This document shows positions 34,216-42,870 of a stretch of 47,403 bases of DNA, in pieces. Numbering within the stretch: position 1 is the first letter of the stretch; every line of letters starts with the position of its first letter. Origin of the DNA: Desulfobacterales bacterium (GTDB lineage Bacteria > Desulfobacterota > Desulfobacteria > Desulfobacterales > JAHDSC01). The notes under the pieces are model-generated. The model was not told the DNA's origin and made no database searches. It saw nothing but the letters and a program-made list of their open reading frames with translations. The translations under genes and the position numbers were made by a program. The stretch covers positions 1 to 47,403 of the forward strand of contig JAHDSC010000060.1 in the NCBI GenBank assembly GCA_018432925.1, read 5' to 3'.

Positions 34216-35268
34216 TTATTTTCCGCGGTTTTCCGGCCGGAGAGACCGCACAACCGCGCCGGTTCTCCACATTTCGGAATTCTTGATCACATCCAGCTCT
34301 TTCCGCAGTTTCCGCAAATAATCCGGAGCGCTGTTTGCTTCAATCACCCGCCGCGTTTCCTTGCCGGACACAACGCTTTCATACAGTTCGTCAAAAAGGG
34401 GAACAACCGCATCCCTGAATCTCGGCGCCCAGTCCAGCGCTCCCCGCTGTGCGGTGGTACTGCAGTTGGAAAACATCCAGTCCATGCCGTTTTCAGCGAC
34501 AAGACGGATCAGGCTCTGGGTAAGTTCCTCCACCGTTTCATTAAAGGCTTCGCTCGGGCTGTGACCGTGTTTCCGTAAAAGATTGTACTGGGCCTCCATC
34601 ACACCTGCGAGGCATCCCATCAGAACCCCCCGTTCCCCGGTGAGGTCGCTGTAAACCTCTTTTTCAAAGGTCGTCGGAAACAGGTACCCGGATCCGATCC
34701 CGATGCCGATGGCAAGGGTTCGGTCTTTCGCCCTTCCGGTAAAGTCCTGGTACACCGCGAAGCTGGAATTGATGCCGCTGCCGTCAAGGAAATTGGTACG
34801 TACGGTCCGGCCCGAACCTTTCGGCGCGACCATAACGACGTCGATATTTTTAGGCGGTATCACACCGGTCTGGTCTTTATAGACAATTGAAAATCCATGC
34901 GAAAAATACAGCGCATCTCCTTCGTTGAGGCATTCTTTGATCTGAGGCCATGTGGCCACCTGACCCGCATCCGAAAGAAGATTGATTACGATGGTTCCTT
35001 TTCGAGCCGCTTCCGTAATCGAGAAAAGAGTTTTACCCGGAACAAAACCGTCGGCCACCGCCCGGTCCCAGTACTCATCGCCTTCCATCTGGCCGATGAT
35101 GACCTCGAATCCATTGTCTTTCAGGTTTAATGCCTGCGCCGGGCCCTGGACCCCGTAGCCGAGCACCGTAATCGTTTCATTTTTAAGCACTTCCCCGGCT
35201 TTTTTCAGGGGAAATTCTTCAGACGTGATTACTTCTTCAACAACTCCGCCAAAATCGATTTTTGCCAT
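34216..35268 (-). CDS. ilvC: Ketol-acid reductoisomerase (NADP-type)
   Basis: IlvC isomerises and reduces acetolactate or acetohydroxybutyrate to dihydroxy acids. The 350-aa protein has the Rossmann entry ITVLGYGVQGPAQALNLKDNG, the linker VVMVAPKGSGRTVRTNF, and catalytic Mg ligands in DLTGERGVLMG and later EAQYNLLRKHGHSPSEAFNET, plus ENGMDWMFSNCSTTAQRGALDW; it is the class-I (short) form. ATG 35268 (MAKIDF) follows AAGGAG at six bases; an upstream frame to 35283 lacks this spacing. A repeat element separates it from ilvN, the only large gap (175 bases) besides ilvD-ilvB. Confidence 0.95.
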   Translation of the reverse strand: MAKIDFGGVVEEVITSEEFPLKKAGEVLKNETITVLGYGVQGPAQALNLKDNGFEVIIGQMEGDEYWDRAVADGFVPGKTLFSITEAARKGTIVINLLSDAGQVATWPQIKECLNEGDALYFSHGFSIVYKDQTGVIPPKNIDVVMVAPKGSGRTVRTNFLDGSGINSSFAVYQDFTGRAKDRTLAIGIGIGSGYLFPTTFEKEVYSDLTGERGVLMGCLAGVMEAQYNLLRKHGHSPSEAFNETVEELTQSLIRLVAENGMDWMFSNCSTTAQRGALDWAPRFRDAVVPLFDELYESVVSGKETRRVIEANSAPDYLRKLRKELDVIKNSEMWRTGAVVRSLRPENRGK

Positions 35269-35339
35269 CTCATTCTCCTTCATTCCGTCCGGATAGTTTA
35301 AGTTTGTAAGGTTTCTTTAAAGGTTTACCTGTCCGCCTC

Positions 35340-35445
35340 GGAAGCGACTTCAACACCTTCCCCCGGGCTGAATCTCCGTGTCGGAGGGAGGCGTTCGATC
35401 CTCAAAATACCAAATGGATCCCGTAAAGGTCTTGAAATCGCTTCT
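35340..35445 (-). repeat. Dispersed repeat copy G inside the ilv operon (106 bp)
   Basis: Its right arm (minus-strand AGAAGCGATTTCAAGACCTTT) and left arm (plus-strand GGAAGCGACTTCAACACCTT) are near-perfect inverted repeats of about 20 bases, with roughly three mismatches. The core CGACACGG (minus strand, within 35376-35384) matches copy B at 42317-42325. It overlaps the last two bases of the ilvN stop (35444-35446), so ilvN ends within the element. Confidence 0.62.
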
Positions 35446-35938
35446 AGTAGTTTTTGGGTTCACGGGATACCGCAATGATGCCCGTCTTTGCAACCTCTTT
35501 AATGCCGATCGGCTTTAAAAGATTCAGTATGGCGGACAGCTTGTCTTCGTCGCCGGTTATTTCAATGGTGTAGTGATCCAACCCCACGTCCACCACCTTG
35601 CATCGGAATATATCCACGATCCTTAAAATTTCGGCACGATGTTCCGGTTTGGCCTTTACCTTGATAAGGGCAAGCTCCCTTTCAATATATTTCGTGCCGG
35701 TAAGCTCATGTACTTTGATCACATTGACAAGTTTGTTGAGTTGTTTCTTGATCTGTTCAACCACCGGCAGGTTCGCCATGGTTGCGATGGTGATCCGGGA
35801 TACGTGAGGATCGATTGTTTCCGCGACGCAGAGGCTTTCAATATTATACCCTCTTCCGCTGAACAATCCCACGATCCTGGAAAGTACGCCGGGCTCGTTA
35901 TCAACCAAAATCGAAAGTATGCTTTTTTCCTCGATCAT
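35444..35938 (-). CDS. ilvN: Acetolactate synthase small (regulatory) subunit
   Basis: A 164-aa regulatory subunit, also called IlvH, with an N-terminal ACT domain (LSILVDNEPGVLSRIVGLFSGRGYNIESL) and the second domain (ALIKVKAKPEHRAEILRIVDIFRCKVVDV). It conveys valine feedback inhibition to the IlvB catalytic subunit. AAAAGG lies seven bases before ATG 35938. It follows ilvB by 31 bases. Its stop codon overlaps the end of a dispersed repeat, so the native tail (VSREPKNY) is at or near the insertion point. Confidence 0.94.
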   Translation of the reverse strand: MIEEKSILSILVDNEPGVLSRIVGLFSGRGYNIESLCVAETIDPHVSRITIATMANLPVVEQIKKQLNKLVNVIKVHELTGTKYIERELALIKVKAKPEHRAEILRIVDIFRCKVVDVGLDHYTIEITGDEDKLSAILNLLKPIGIKEVAKTGIIAVSREPKNY

Positions 35939-35969
35939 GCGGAAACCTTTTCAAATTGCAAAACGATTT

Positions 35970-37655
35970 TTATACCAGGAGCATTTCCGAAATGGGCGCC
36001 CCCGCGGGAACCATCGGATACACGCACTCTTCCGGGTCCACAAGAAACTCCATCATCACGGGTTTCGGTATGGAAAGACCTTCGGAAAGAACGGAAATCA
36101 CTTCCTCCGGCTTGGTCGCACGCAAACCGGCCGCCCCATACGCCTCGGCCAATTTGATAAAATCGGGCATATGGCCGATCTTTGTGTAGGCGTAACGCTT
36201 TTCATAAAACAGCTCCTGCCACTGCCTCACCATGCCCAAATATCCGTTGTTCAAAATCACGATCTTCACCGCCAGCCCATATTCAACGGCGGTTGCCATT
36301 TCCTGGATGTTCATCTGGATGCTTCCGTCTCCGGCGACATCGACGACCAGTTTGTCCGGGCAGGCAATCTGCGCGCCGATCGCCGCCGGCAATCCGAACC
36401 CCATGCAGCCCAGACCGCCGGAAGTAATAAAATGATCGGGCTTGTCAAAATGATAATACTGCGCGGTCCACATCTGGCTCTGACCCACTTCGGTCGTAAT
36501 AATGGCTTCTCCTCGGGTGAGTTCATAGAGTTTTTCGATTACGTACTGGGGCTTGATCACATTTCCCTGCTCATAAGCCAGCTGTTGGGTGCTTTTCCAT
36601 TCTTCGATCTGGCGGAGCCATTTTTCTCTTTTTTTGGGGATATCGCCCAGATCGGCCTCGTCCACCAGCCGGTTGAGGTGATTCAGCGTGATCTTGCAAT
36701 CCCCCACAATAGGTATGGTGACCCCTATGTTTTTTCGTATCGAAGTCGGATCGATATCGATATGCACGATGTTGGCCTGCGAAGCGAAGGCATCCGTTTT
36801 TCCGGTAACCCGATCGTCAAAACGGGTTCCGATGGCGATCAGAAGATCGCATCCGCTCGTGGACTTGTTGGCCCGATAGGTGCCGTGCATGCCGATCATC
36901 CCCAGCCATAGCGGATCCGTACCCGGAAACGCACCCAGACCCATCAGGGACGTTGTCACGGGAATCCGTGTTTTTCTGGCGAATTCCGTCAGTTCGCGCG
37001 AAGACTTTGACAGGATCACCCCGCCGCCGGCGAAAATAACCGGCCTTTCCGCGCTCTTGATCAGATGGATGACCTTTTGCAGCTGTTTCATGTGCGGGTT
37101 GTACGTCGGGTTGTATGACCGGATCTTGACTTCCTTCTGAACCCCGTAGCTGACCGTTTTTTTGGCGACATCCTTTGGAATATCGATCAGAACCGGTCCC
37201 GGACGGCCGGACCGGGCGATGTAAAACGCTTCCCGGACGATCCTCGCGAGGTCTTCCGTCTGTTTAATGAGATAATTATGTTTGGTGCACGGCCGGGTGA
37301 TCCCGACAATATCGACTTCCTGAAATGCATCGTTTCCGATAAGATGCGTTGGAACCTGGCCGCTGATCACAACGACGGGAATTGAATCCATGTAGGCGGA
37401 TGCAATGCCGGTGACCGTGTTGGTCGCGCCGGGGCCCGAAGTGACCAGACAGACCCCCACCTTCCCGCTGGCCCTTGCATAGCCGTCGGCCGCGTGGACC
37501 GCTGCCTGTTCATGACGAACCGTTATGTGCCGGATATCGGTTCGTGCCAGCTCATCGTATATATCGATGACCGCCGCTCCGGGATACCCGAAAATCAAGT
37601 CAACGCCCTCGTCTTGAAGAACCTTCATAAGGATTTGTGCGCCTGTATACTTCAT
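35970..37655 (-). CDS. ilvB: Acetolactate synthase large (catalytic) subunit
   Basis: The 561-aa ThDP enzyme makes acetolactate or acetohydroxybutyrate, the shared first step of valine/isoleucine synthesis. LIFGYPGAAVIDIYDEL and RHEQAAVHAADGYARASGK (catalytic Glu of the ThDP site) open the protein. SGPGATNTVTGIASAYMDSIPVV is present, and the Mg/ThDP motif GDGSIQMNIQEMATAVEYGLAVKIVILNN closes the C-terminal domain. AAAGGA is six bases before ATG 37655. The gap to ilvD holds a 9-bp stem (about 37686-37717) without U-run, possibly a processing hairpin. Confidence 0.95.
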   Translation of the reverse strand: MKYTGAQILMKVLQDEGVDLIFGYPGAAVIDIYDELARTDIRHITVRHEQAAVHAADGYARASGKVGVCLVTSGPGATNTVTGIASAYMDSIPVVVISGQVPTHLIGNDAFQEVDIVGITRPCTKHNYLIKQTEDLARIVREAFYIARSGRPGPVLIDIPKDVAKKTVSYGVQKEVKIRSYNPTYNPHMKQLQKVIHLIKSAERPVIFAGGGVILSKSSRELTEFARKTRIPVTTSLMGLGAFPGTDPLWLGMIGMHGTYRANKSTSGCDLLIAIGTRFDDRVTGKTDAFASQANIVHIDIDPTSIRKNIGVTIPIVGDCKITLNHLNRLVDEADLGDIPKKREKWLRQIEEWKSTQQLAYEQGNVIKPQYVIEKLYELTRGEAIITTEVGQSQMWTAQYYHFDKPDHFITSGGLGCMGFGLPAAIGAQIACPDKLVVDVAGDGSIQMNIQEMATAVEYGLAVKIVILNNGYLGMVRQWQELFYEKRYAYTKIGHMPDFIKLAEAYGAAGLRATKPEEVISVLSEGLSIPKPVMMEFLVDPEECVYPMVPAGAPISEMLLV

Positions 37656-37807
37656 GAAGAATCCTTTTCTTTATTCCTTGTTCGAATCCACGGTTATAAA
37701 ATGGGCACCGTGGATTTCCCTCTGTTCCTGAGTGACCCGTTTACGGATCGAAACCGATCCCTGTTTGCCCGTCGGCATCCGTAACGAATCACCGAAAGCC
37801 CGTTTAT

Positions 37808-39484
37808 CTATTTTACAACCGCCCCCCGGCTGGCGGATGAAACCATGCGGGCGTATCTCGCCATATATCCTTCGGTTATTTTCGGTTGCGGCGGCGTCCA
37901 TTTTGCCAATCGTTCCTCCATCTGCTTCTCGGAAATCCGGAGGGTCAGTTTTTTACCCGGAATATCAATGGATATCCGATCTCCTTCCTGTACGACGGCA
38001 ATCGGTCCGCCCCGCATCGCTTCCGGGGAAATATGCCCGATGGACGCCCCCCGGGTTCCGCCGGAAAAACGTCCATCCGTGAGAAGCGCCACGTGGGCGT
38101 CCAGTTTCATGCCGGCGATCGCGGCGGTCGGGGTCAACATCTCCCGCATGCCCGGCCCTCCCATCGGCCCTTCATATCGGATGACGATCACATCCCCTTT
38201 TTGGATTTTTCCTTCCATGATGGCCCGGCCGGCCTCCTCTTCCGAATCGAAAATCCGGGCAGGCCCTTCATGTCGCAGCATTTCGTCGCAAACCGCGGAC
38301 TGCTTCACCACGCATCCTTCGGGGGCGAGGTTCCCGAATAAAATCGCCAGTCCTCCCTCTTTATGATAAGGCTTGTCCAACGTGCGAATGACGGCTCGGT
38401 CCCGTATCCGGGCATCCTTTATGTTTTCGCCCACGGTCTTCCCGGTGACGGTCAGGCAGTCTTCGTCTACCAGTCCGGAACGGGAAAGTTCCTTCAACAC
38501 CGCGCTGATTCCTCCGGCTCGGTTTAAATCTTCCAGGTGGTGCATTCCGGCCGGACTGAGCGAACAGAGATGCGGTGTGACTCTGCTGATCTCATTGATC
38601 CGTTCCAGATCGATGGAAACCCGGGCTTCCCTTGCGATGGCGGGAAGATGAAGCACCGTATTGGTCGAACAGCCAAGCGCCATATCAACGGTCAGCGCGT
38701 TTTTGAACGCCTTTTCGGTCATTATTTTCCTGGGGGTGATTTGTTTTTCCAGAAGGTTCATGACCTGCATCCCGGCTTCCTTCGCCAGGCGGATACGGGC
38801 CGCCAGAACAGCGGGGATCGTCCCGTTGCCGGGCAAGCCCATTCCGATGGCCTCGGTCAGGCAGTTCATTGAATTGGCGGTAAACATTCCCGAGCAGGAC
38901 CCGCACGTCGGACAGGCCGAATCTTCAATCAAGGCAAGCTCGTCTTCGGTCATTTTGCCGGACAGCACGGCGCCGACCGCCTCGAAAACGGTGACCAGAT
39001 CGATTTTCCCGGAATCCGATTTTTCCGGGTGTTCCCCAGCCAGCATGGGTCCGCCGCTGATGATGATCGTCGGCAGATCCAGGCGGGCGGCCGCCATCAG
39101 CATGCCGGGGACAATCTTATCGCAATTGGTTACCATGACCATGGCGTCAAACGCATGAGCGATTGCCATTACCTCGATGGAATCGGCGATCAATTCGCGG
39201 CTGGCCAGGGAATACTTCATCCCGATATGGTTCATCGCGATGCCGTCACATACCCCGATGGTCCCGAATTCGATGGGTGTGCCGCCTGCCATATAAACGC
39301 CGGCTTTAACGGCTTCGGTGATCTTGTTCAGATGAACATGGCCGGGAATGATCCGGTTTGCCGCGTTGGCGATCCCGATCATAGGTCTTCCGATCTCGGC
39401 GTTCGTATATCCCATTGCCTTAAACAGTGAGCGATGCGGGGCTCTTTCGATACCTTTTTTTGCGATGTCACTTTTCATATTCAT
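37808..39484 (-). CDS. ilvD: Dihydroxy-acid dehydratase
   Basis: IlvD dehydrates dihydroxyisovalerate and dihydroxy-methylvalerate. The 558-aa protein has cluster and Mg ligands in the order expected: [15 protein letters not shown] (Cys near residue 120), [21 protein letters not shown] (around 190) and, near the end, [14 protein letters not shown] [11 protein letters not shown] with [11 protein letters not shown]. It is a [Fe-S] enzyme of the ILVD/EDD family. Its start sits immediately downstream of the attenuator with AAGGAG in the trailing part of the U-run region. It is the first gene of the operon. Confidence 0.95.
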   Translation of the reverse strand: MNMKSDIAKKGIERAPHRSLFKAMGYTNAEIGRPMIGIANAANRIIPGHVHLNKITEAVKAGVYMAGGTPIEFGTIGVCDGIAMNHIGMKYSLASRELIADSIEVMAIAHAFDAMVMVTNCDKIVPGMLMAAARLDLPTIIISGGPMLAGEHPEKSDSGKIDLVTVFEAVGAVLSGKMTEDELALIEDSACPTCGSCSGMFTANSMNCLTEAIGMGLPGNGTIPAVLAARIRLAKEAGMQVMNLLEKQITPRKIMTEKAFKNALTVDMALGCSTNTVLHLPAIAREARVSIDLERINEISRVTPHLCSLSPAGMHHLEDLNRAGGISAVLKELSRSGLVDEDCLTVTGKTVGENIKDARIRDRAVIRTLDKPYHKEGGLAILFGNLAPEGCVVKQSAVCDEMLRHEGPARIFDSEEEAGRAIMEGKIQKGDVIVIRYEGPMGGPGMREMLTPTAAIAGMKLDAHVALLTDGRFSGGTRGASIGHISPEAMRGGPIAVVQEGDRISIDIPGKKLTLRISEKQMEERLAKWTPPQPKITEGYMARYARMVSSASRGAVVK

Positions 39485-39493
39485 CCTCTCCTT

Positions 39494-39532
39494 AAAAAAA
39501 AATCCGTTAGCAGCGGGAGCTGATAACGGATT
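39494..39532 (-). terminator. ilv attenuator terminator
   Basis: The stem 39519-39532 (minus-strand AATCCGTTA-T-CAGC) pairs with 39501-39514 (GCTG-C-TAACGGATT), one mismatch, with a four-base loop, followed by eight to nine U (complement of 39494-39502). The left arm also pairs with 39561-39572 (GGTTGATAATGG), twelve pairs including three G-U, forming the antiterminator. The U-run ends just before the ilvD ribosome site. Confidence 0.9.
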
Positions 39533-39566
39533 TTGTTTTTTGCCGGAATGTTTCTTCAGGCCATTA

Positions 39567-39653
39567 TCAACCCCTTTCCTCGCAGCGGGAAAGCAGTACT
39601 ACGAGGACGACGATAAGGATAAGAAGGTTGTTAACGGCGACGAATTTCTTCAC
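39567..39653 (-). CDS. ilvL: Branched-chain leader peptide (ilv operon)
   Basis: A 28-codon frame starting GTG (39651-39653) and ending TGA (39567-39569) with the run [16 protein letters not shown]. Fourteen consecutive codons are for Ile, Val or Leu, the end products of the operon. The stop codon lies inside the antiterminator segment. Low charged tRNA for any of the three would stall ribosomes there. The ribosome site is poor and GTG is assumed; the peptide composition together with the attenuator makes the case. It is the counterpart of the E. coli ilvL/ilvB leader peptides. Confidence 0.85.
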   Translation of the reverse strand: MKKFVAVNNLLILIVVLVVLLSRCEERG

Positions 39654-39684
39654 TTTAAATTACCATTTATATTTCAAATGTTTC

Positions 39685-39713
39685 TTTTTACAGATCGGAG
39701 AAAATATTGTCAA
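39685..39713 (-). promoter_or_regulatory. ilv operon promoter
   Basis: Minus-strand TTGACA (complement of 39708-39713) and TAAAAA (complement of 39685-39690) are separated by 17 bases; the -35 is perfect and the -10 matches four of six. It lies about 32 bases before the leader peptide. Confidence 0.7.
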
Positions 39714-39860
39714 GCTTTTTTTAGCGTTCCCTAATTTTTGACTATCGATGATCCCGTTTACAGGGACCCCCGGCTTCCGTTTTGGGCACCGTTTCCACAA
39801 TCGGCCCCATGACTTCGGGCAATGCCCGTTCCATCCGGGTTCGATAGATATCCGGTCGGT
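39714..39860. other. Short gap between the ilv promoter and the MBL gene
   Basis: No gene. Its only visible contents are the sequence upstream of the ilv promoter and the end of the MBL gene; no terminator for the latter is evident. Confidence 0.4.
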
Positions 39861-40703
39861 TTAAATCGAAACGATCCGGTCGATTCTCATGTATTTTTCA
39901 TCCCGCCGGATACTTGCCGCCGCAATCCGGGGGTCATGTTCAAAAAACAGAATCCAGCGTTCTTTCCACGCGCGGGGCAGCAACTTCTCTTTTTCTTTTA
40001 CAAGTACCAGGGGCCGGCCGTCGAATCCCATGTGCCAGGGAACCGGAAGATGAGCGGCCGTGGGAATCAGGTCGCCGCAAAAAAACAAGGCGTTGTTCTC
40101 CCCTCTGACCAGCGGGTGTTGCTGCCCGGCCGTATGCCCGTGGGTAACAATAATTTCAATTCCTTCAAACAGCTCCACCGGTCCGTCGATGAGCCGTAAT
40201 ACTCCGGCTTCCAGAAGAGGGATGAAATCTTCCTTTCTGAAACTGGCCAGGTCCCGGGCGGACGGGTTGATCGCCGTTTCCCACTGATCTTTCTGCACAT
40301 GATACGAGGCATTGGGAAATGCGGGAACCAATTTTCCGTTCCTGATCTCCGTGCAACCGCCCGCGTGATCGAAGTGCAGGTGAGACATGATCACGTCGGT
40401 GATATCACCGCAGGTTAATCCGAATTCGGATAAGGCGGAATCCATATGATCAAACATTTGCTTGAGTTGATAATTTTTTTTAAATTTCATGGAAGGCTTG
40501 CTTCCGAAACCCGTATCGACCAGTATGGCTTTTCTTTCGCCCTTTATCAGCAAGGATCTTGATTTTAATAAAATTCGATTGAAATCGTCCGCGGGACATT
40601 CCTTTTCCCAAAGGGTTTTCGGGACGATTCCGAACGTGGCACCCCCATCCATGAGGAATTCCGCCGTTTCGATCGAAAAGCATTCATATGCACCGAATTT
40701 CAT
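39861..40703 (-). CDS. MBL-fold metallo-hydrolase
   Basis: A 280-aa metallo-beta-lactamase-fold protein. The metal motif is HLHFDHAGG (His108, His110, Asp112, His113), the next ligand is His190 or nearby in VTHGHTAG, and the Asp is in LFFCGDLIP. The overall shape and the early VDTGFGSKP strand match the AHL-lactonase/quorum-quencher-like group, but the substrate is not deducible; many homologues are plain hydrolases. No signal peptide. GAAGGG lies upstream of ATG 40703. It is a single gene next to the ilv promoter but transcribed away from it. Confidence 0.85.
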   Translation of the reverse strand: MKFGAYECFSIETAEFLMDGGATFGIVPKTLWEKECPADDFNRILLKSRSLLIKGERKAILVDTGFGSKPSMKFKKNYQLKQMFDHMDSALSEFGLTCGDITDVIMSHLHFDHAGGCTEIRNGKLVPAFPNASYHVQKDQWETAINPSARDLASFRKEDFIPLLEAGVLRLIDGPVELFEGIEIIVTHGHTAGQQHPLVRGENNALFFCGDLIPTAAHLPVPWHMGFDGRPLVLVKEKEKLLPRAWKERWILFFEHDPRIAAASIRRDEKYMRIDRIVSI

Positions 40704-41194
40704 TTCCGTTCACCCTTCAAAAATCCGCGGTCAATGTCACTTTTTTAAAATGATCCGGTCCGGTTTCTTCCGCGCGGATACAAACAACCGCATTTGCAAT
40801 CATACGGCTTGCAAAGGGTTTTATGTTTTCCGAATCCACCTTACGAAGATGGCCATAACCGATTTTCGATGAAAAAAAAAGAAGAAACCAAAACGGCTGA
40901 AAAATTCGTCATTATTTTCTTCGTCCGATAAAAAAACCGGCCTTGACACGTCATTTGCATTCCGCCATACTGCGAATGGGAATCTCAAAAAGATCGCGCC
41001 CGGGGAAGCAGGGATCGACAAAAAAGCGAAGCATACCGGCCGAATGGGATCGTTTGGGTGAGGTTTTCCAAACCGCCCGGTGTCGGATGTATTTTTGAGA
41101 TCGATTGTAATCAATCCGTGAAGCCTTCTTATGCGTTTCATCCGATGCAAAGATCAAAAGGCTCAAGTTTAACCAATAAAGGAGAATTCCGACT
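40704..41194. other. Intergenic region upstream of the Cys-rich gene
   Basis: It holds a good plus-strand promoter at 40943-40971. The rest, including the A-rich stretch near 40870-40900, shows no credible reading frame; the minus-strand frames at 40821-41150 are low-complexity. Confidence 0.4.
40943..40971 (+). promoter_or_regulatory. Promoter for the Cys-rich 138-aa gene
   Basis: TTGACA (40943-40948) and CATACT (40966-40971) are 17 bases apart; the -35 is perfect, the -10 weak. Transcription would start near 40978, leaving a roughly 215-base leader before the gene. Confidence 0.6.
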
Positions 41195-41611
41195 TTGAGA
41201 AAAAAAGAATTGGTTGTCGAAAATTGTTACCAGTGTCCTTTTCTGCAAAACGGCGAAAAGGGGGATGACCGAGTCAGTTATTGTTTCCTGAAAAAAGACC
41301 TCCACCTGGAGGACTATCGCTATCAGGGCCATGGCAGTATAAAATTCGGTTTTCCGGATGAATGCCCGCTGTTTGAAAAGGATCAGATTATTGTAAAAAG
41401 AGTCCGGCTCCGCCTGTTTGAACCCGACGTCGCCAAATGGGAAGTCAAGGAAAATTCGACCTGCGCGGACTGCGGCCGTAATGCGAGAGGCTATCGTCTG
41501 GTGTATGCCAAGGATTATGATAAAATCAACGACGAACACCCGGAATTCAGATGTGAAAGATGTTCCATCCAGAAAGCTCAGAAGTTGAAGGAAAGGGGCT
41601 TACAGATTTAG
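41195..41611 (+). CDS. Uncharacterised Cys-rich (zinc-ribbon-like) protein
   Basis: A 138-aa hydrophilic cytoplasmic protein of unknown family. Cysteines come in pairs: CYQCPF near residue 11, CFLKKD near 30 and CPLF near 57, then CADCGRN near 90 and CERC near 120. The last two form a likely zinc ribbon (CxxC...CxxC). The first group may bind a second metal. I do not recognise it. The start is TTG 41195 with AAGGAG ten bases upstream; no in-frame ATG exists nearby. It has its own promoter and no neighbours in the same direction. Confidence 0.6.
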   Translation: MRKKELVVENCYQCPFLQNGEKGDDRVSYCFLKKDLHLEDYRYQGHGSIKFGFPDECPLFEKDQIIVKRVRLRLFEPDVAKWEVKENSTCADCGRNARGYRLVYAKDYDKINDEHPEFRCERCSIQKAQKLKERGLQI

Positions 41612-42446
41612 AAATCCAATTTGCATTCGCACAATATATCGCATATTCAGCAGGTTAAAAAACCGGACGTTTCAAGTGTTTCGGTGTATGAAGCTGTTGC
41701 AGGCGATGGAGGCTTCGGAAAAATTTGGGCGTCTGACTGGATATATGGGTTCCCGTCCATGTCGAAGAAATCGTAAAAAGCCTGAAACCCGGGATGAAAA
41801 AAATCCGAGGCGATACCGGAAACGGTGGAAAGTTGGGTATTTTCCACATGCGAAATTCCCGGAAGAGCAAAATTCTTATCATTTCCCAATCCTTTGACCT
41901 GATGATTCGATTTTAAGAATCTCCGGCACCCTTAAGGCATTTCCAAGATTTCCATCCAATTGTGTTTACAACCTCTGTAAAATTTTTCATAAACTTAAGT
42001 AAATCAATTCACAATCTCATAAAATTTAAAAAATCCGTTTGAAATCCTTGATGAGGCGAATACTTCTAAATATTTTGAATTTATGGATATCTATAACAAT
42101 TTCAAATAACTCCTTAATTAGGCTCGCTTTTTGCTGTAGAGAAAGGGGATGGTGATGAAAAAGTCTGTTTTTTGCGCTTACAGGATATGACGAATTTGTG
42201 CGATTCCTCATAATAGAAGTCATTTCAAAACGTTCCATCGGGTTTCAGATCAAGCTGGGGTGAAATGTTCAACCGCTGGAATGAGATTGCGTATTTTACG
42301 TATTGAACGTCTTGCCCCGACACGGCGATTGGGTTCGAGGCAAGGTTATGAAACGCTTCTAAACCCGTCAAGTTCTCCATCGAGACGGGGGTTCGGAACG
42401 ATGAACGCCATGCCGGTTGCCCGAACGCAACAGGAAAGGAGGCGAT
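41612..42446. other. 835-bp intergenic region with dispersed repeat B
   Basis: Bases 41640-41930 have frames on both strands (about 75-80 codons) without ribosome sites or family features; the plus reading is broken by stops, and I regard the segment as decayed. Bases 41950-42110 are AT-rich and hold no feature I recognise. Repeat B occupies 42215-42360. Confidence 0.4.
42215..42360 (+). repeat. Dispersed repeat copy B (146 bp)
   Basis: It begins AGAAGTCATTTCAAAAC and ends GTTATGAAACGCTTCT, imperfect inverted arms of each other. The 5' segment TTCCATCGGGTTT is shared with copy D; the inner core GAACGTCTTGCCCCGACACGG (about 42305-42325) matches copies A and G. No reading frame of note. Confidence 0.6.
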
Positions 42447-42719
42447 ATGGGTCAGAAAATCCGTTGTTCAATTCATGGGTCGATGCATAGCGATCAGAAT
42501 TTCGAAAACCGGCTGGAAGCGGCCTTGAAAGAACGGGAACGGCTGCTGGAGAATAATCCGAAATTAATCGGTTTACAGAAGGAAATTGATAAACGAATGG
42601 CAAACGCCGGAAATTTCGAAAACCGGATGGCCATCCTGATGATCATGCTGGAGGCAAAACTGAACGAACTCCGGGATCAAATGATCGTTCTGCAGTCCAA
42701 ACTGAAACCGCAACCATAA
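42447..42719 (+). CDS. Small helical protein, possibly DUF3135-related
   Basis: A 90-aa protein from ATG 42447 with the strong ribosome site AAAGGAGG five bases upstream. It is mostly helical: LEAALKERERLLENNPKLIGLQKEIDKRM then FENRMAILMIMLEAKLNELRDQMIVLQSKL. The LxGLQxxIDxR... MMxxxL pattern resembles the DUF3135 family, but I hold this loosely. The N-terminus has CSIHG and two His residues. No signal peptide. It is a monocistronic gene facing the hybrid kinase. Confidence 0.65.
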   Translation: MGQKIRCSIHGSMHSDQNFENRLEAALKERERLLENNPKLIGLQKEIDKRMANAGNFENRMAILMIMLEAKLNELRDQMIVLQSKLKPQP

Positions 42720-42796
42720 TATATATCCGCTATCCCCGGTGGGTTCCAGGGGGCCGGGCCAGGCCGTCATGTATTGATATTCAAGTTCTTTGAATC

Positions 42797-42834
42797 GGTT
42801 TCAAAACCTTCGATCGGATTTACGATCCAGCCGC
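42797..42834 (+). repeat. Partial dispersed repeat copy C (38 bp)
   Basis: GGTTTCAAAACCTTCGATCGG followed by TTTACGATCCAGCCGC is the 5' end of the family (compare copy D). The other arm was not found, so this copy may be truncated next to the hybrid kinase terminus. Confidence 0.45.
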
Positions 42835-42870
42835 GGGCGGGAATTGAAAGTTTGCCGTGTACGGCCGTCT

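Noticed and set aside
35919..36911. Long plus frame (330 codons) opposite ilvB.
   Set aside because: A shadow of ilvB, whose ThDP motifs are unmistakable.
41647..41897. Overlapping frames on both strands in the gap after the Cys-rich gene.
   Set aside because: Three mutually overlapping frames of 73-80 codons, none with a ribosome site or motif; looks like decayed DNA.
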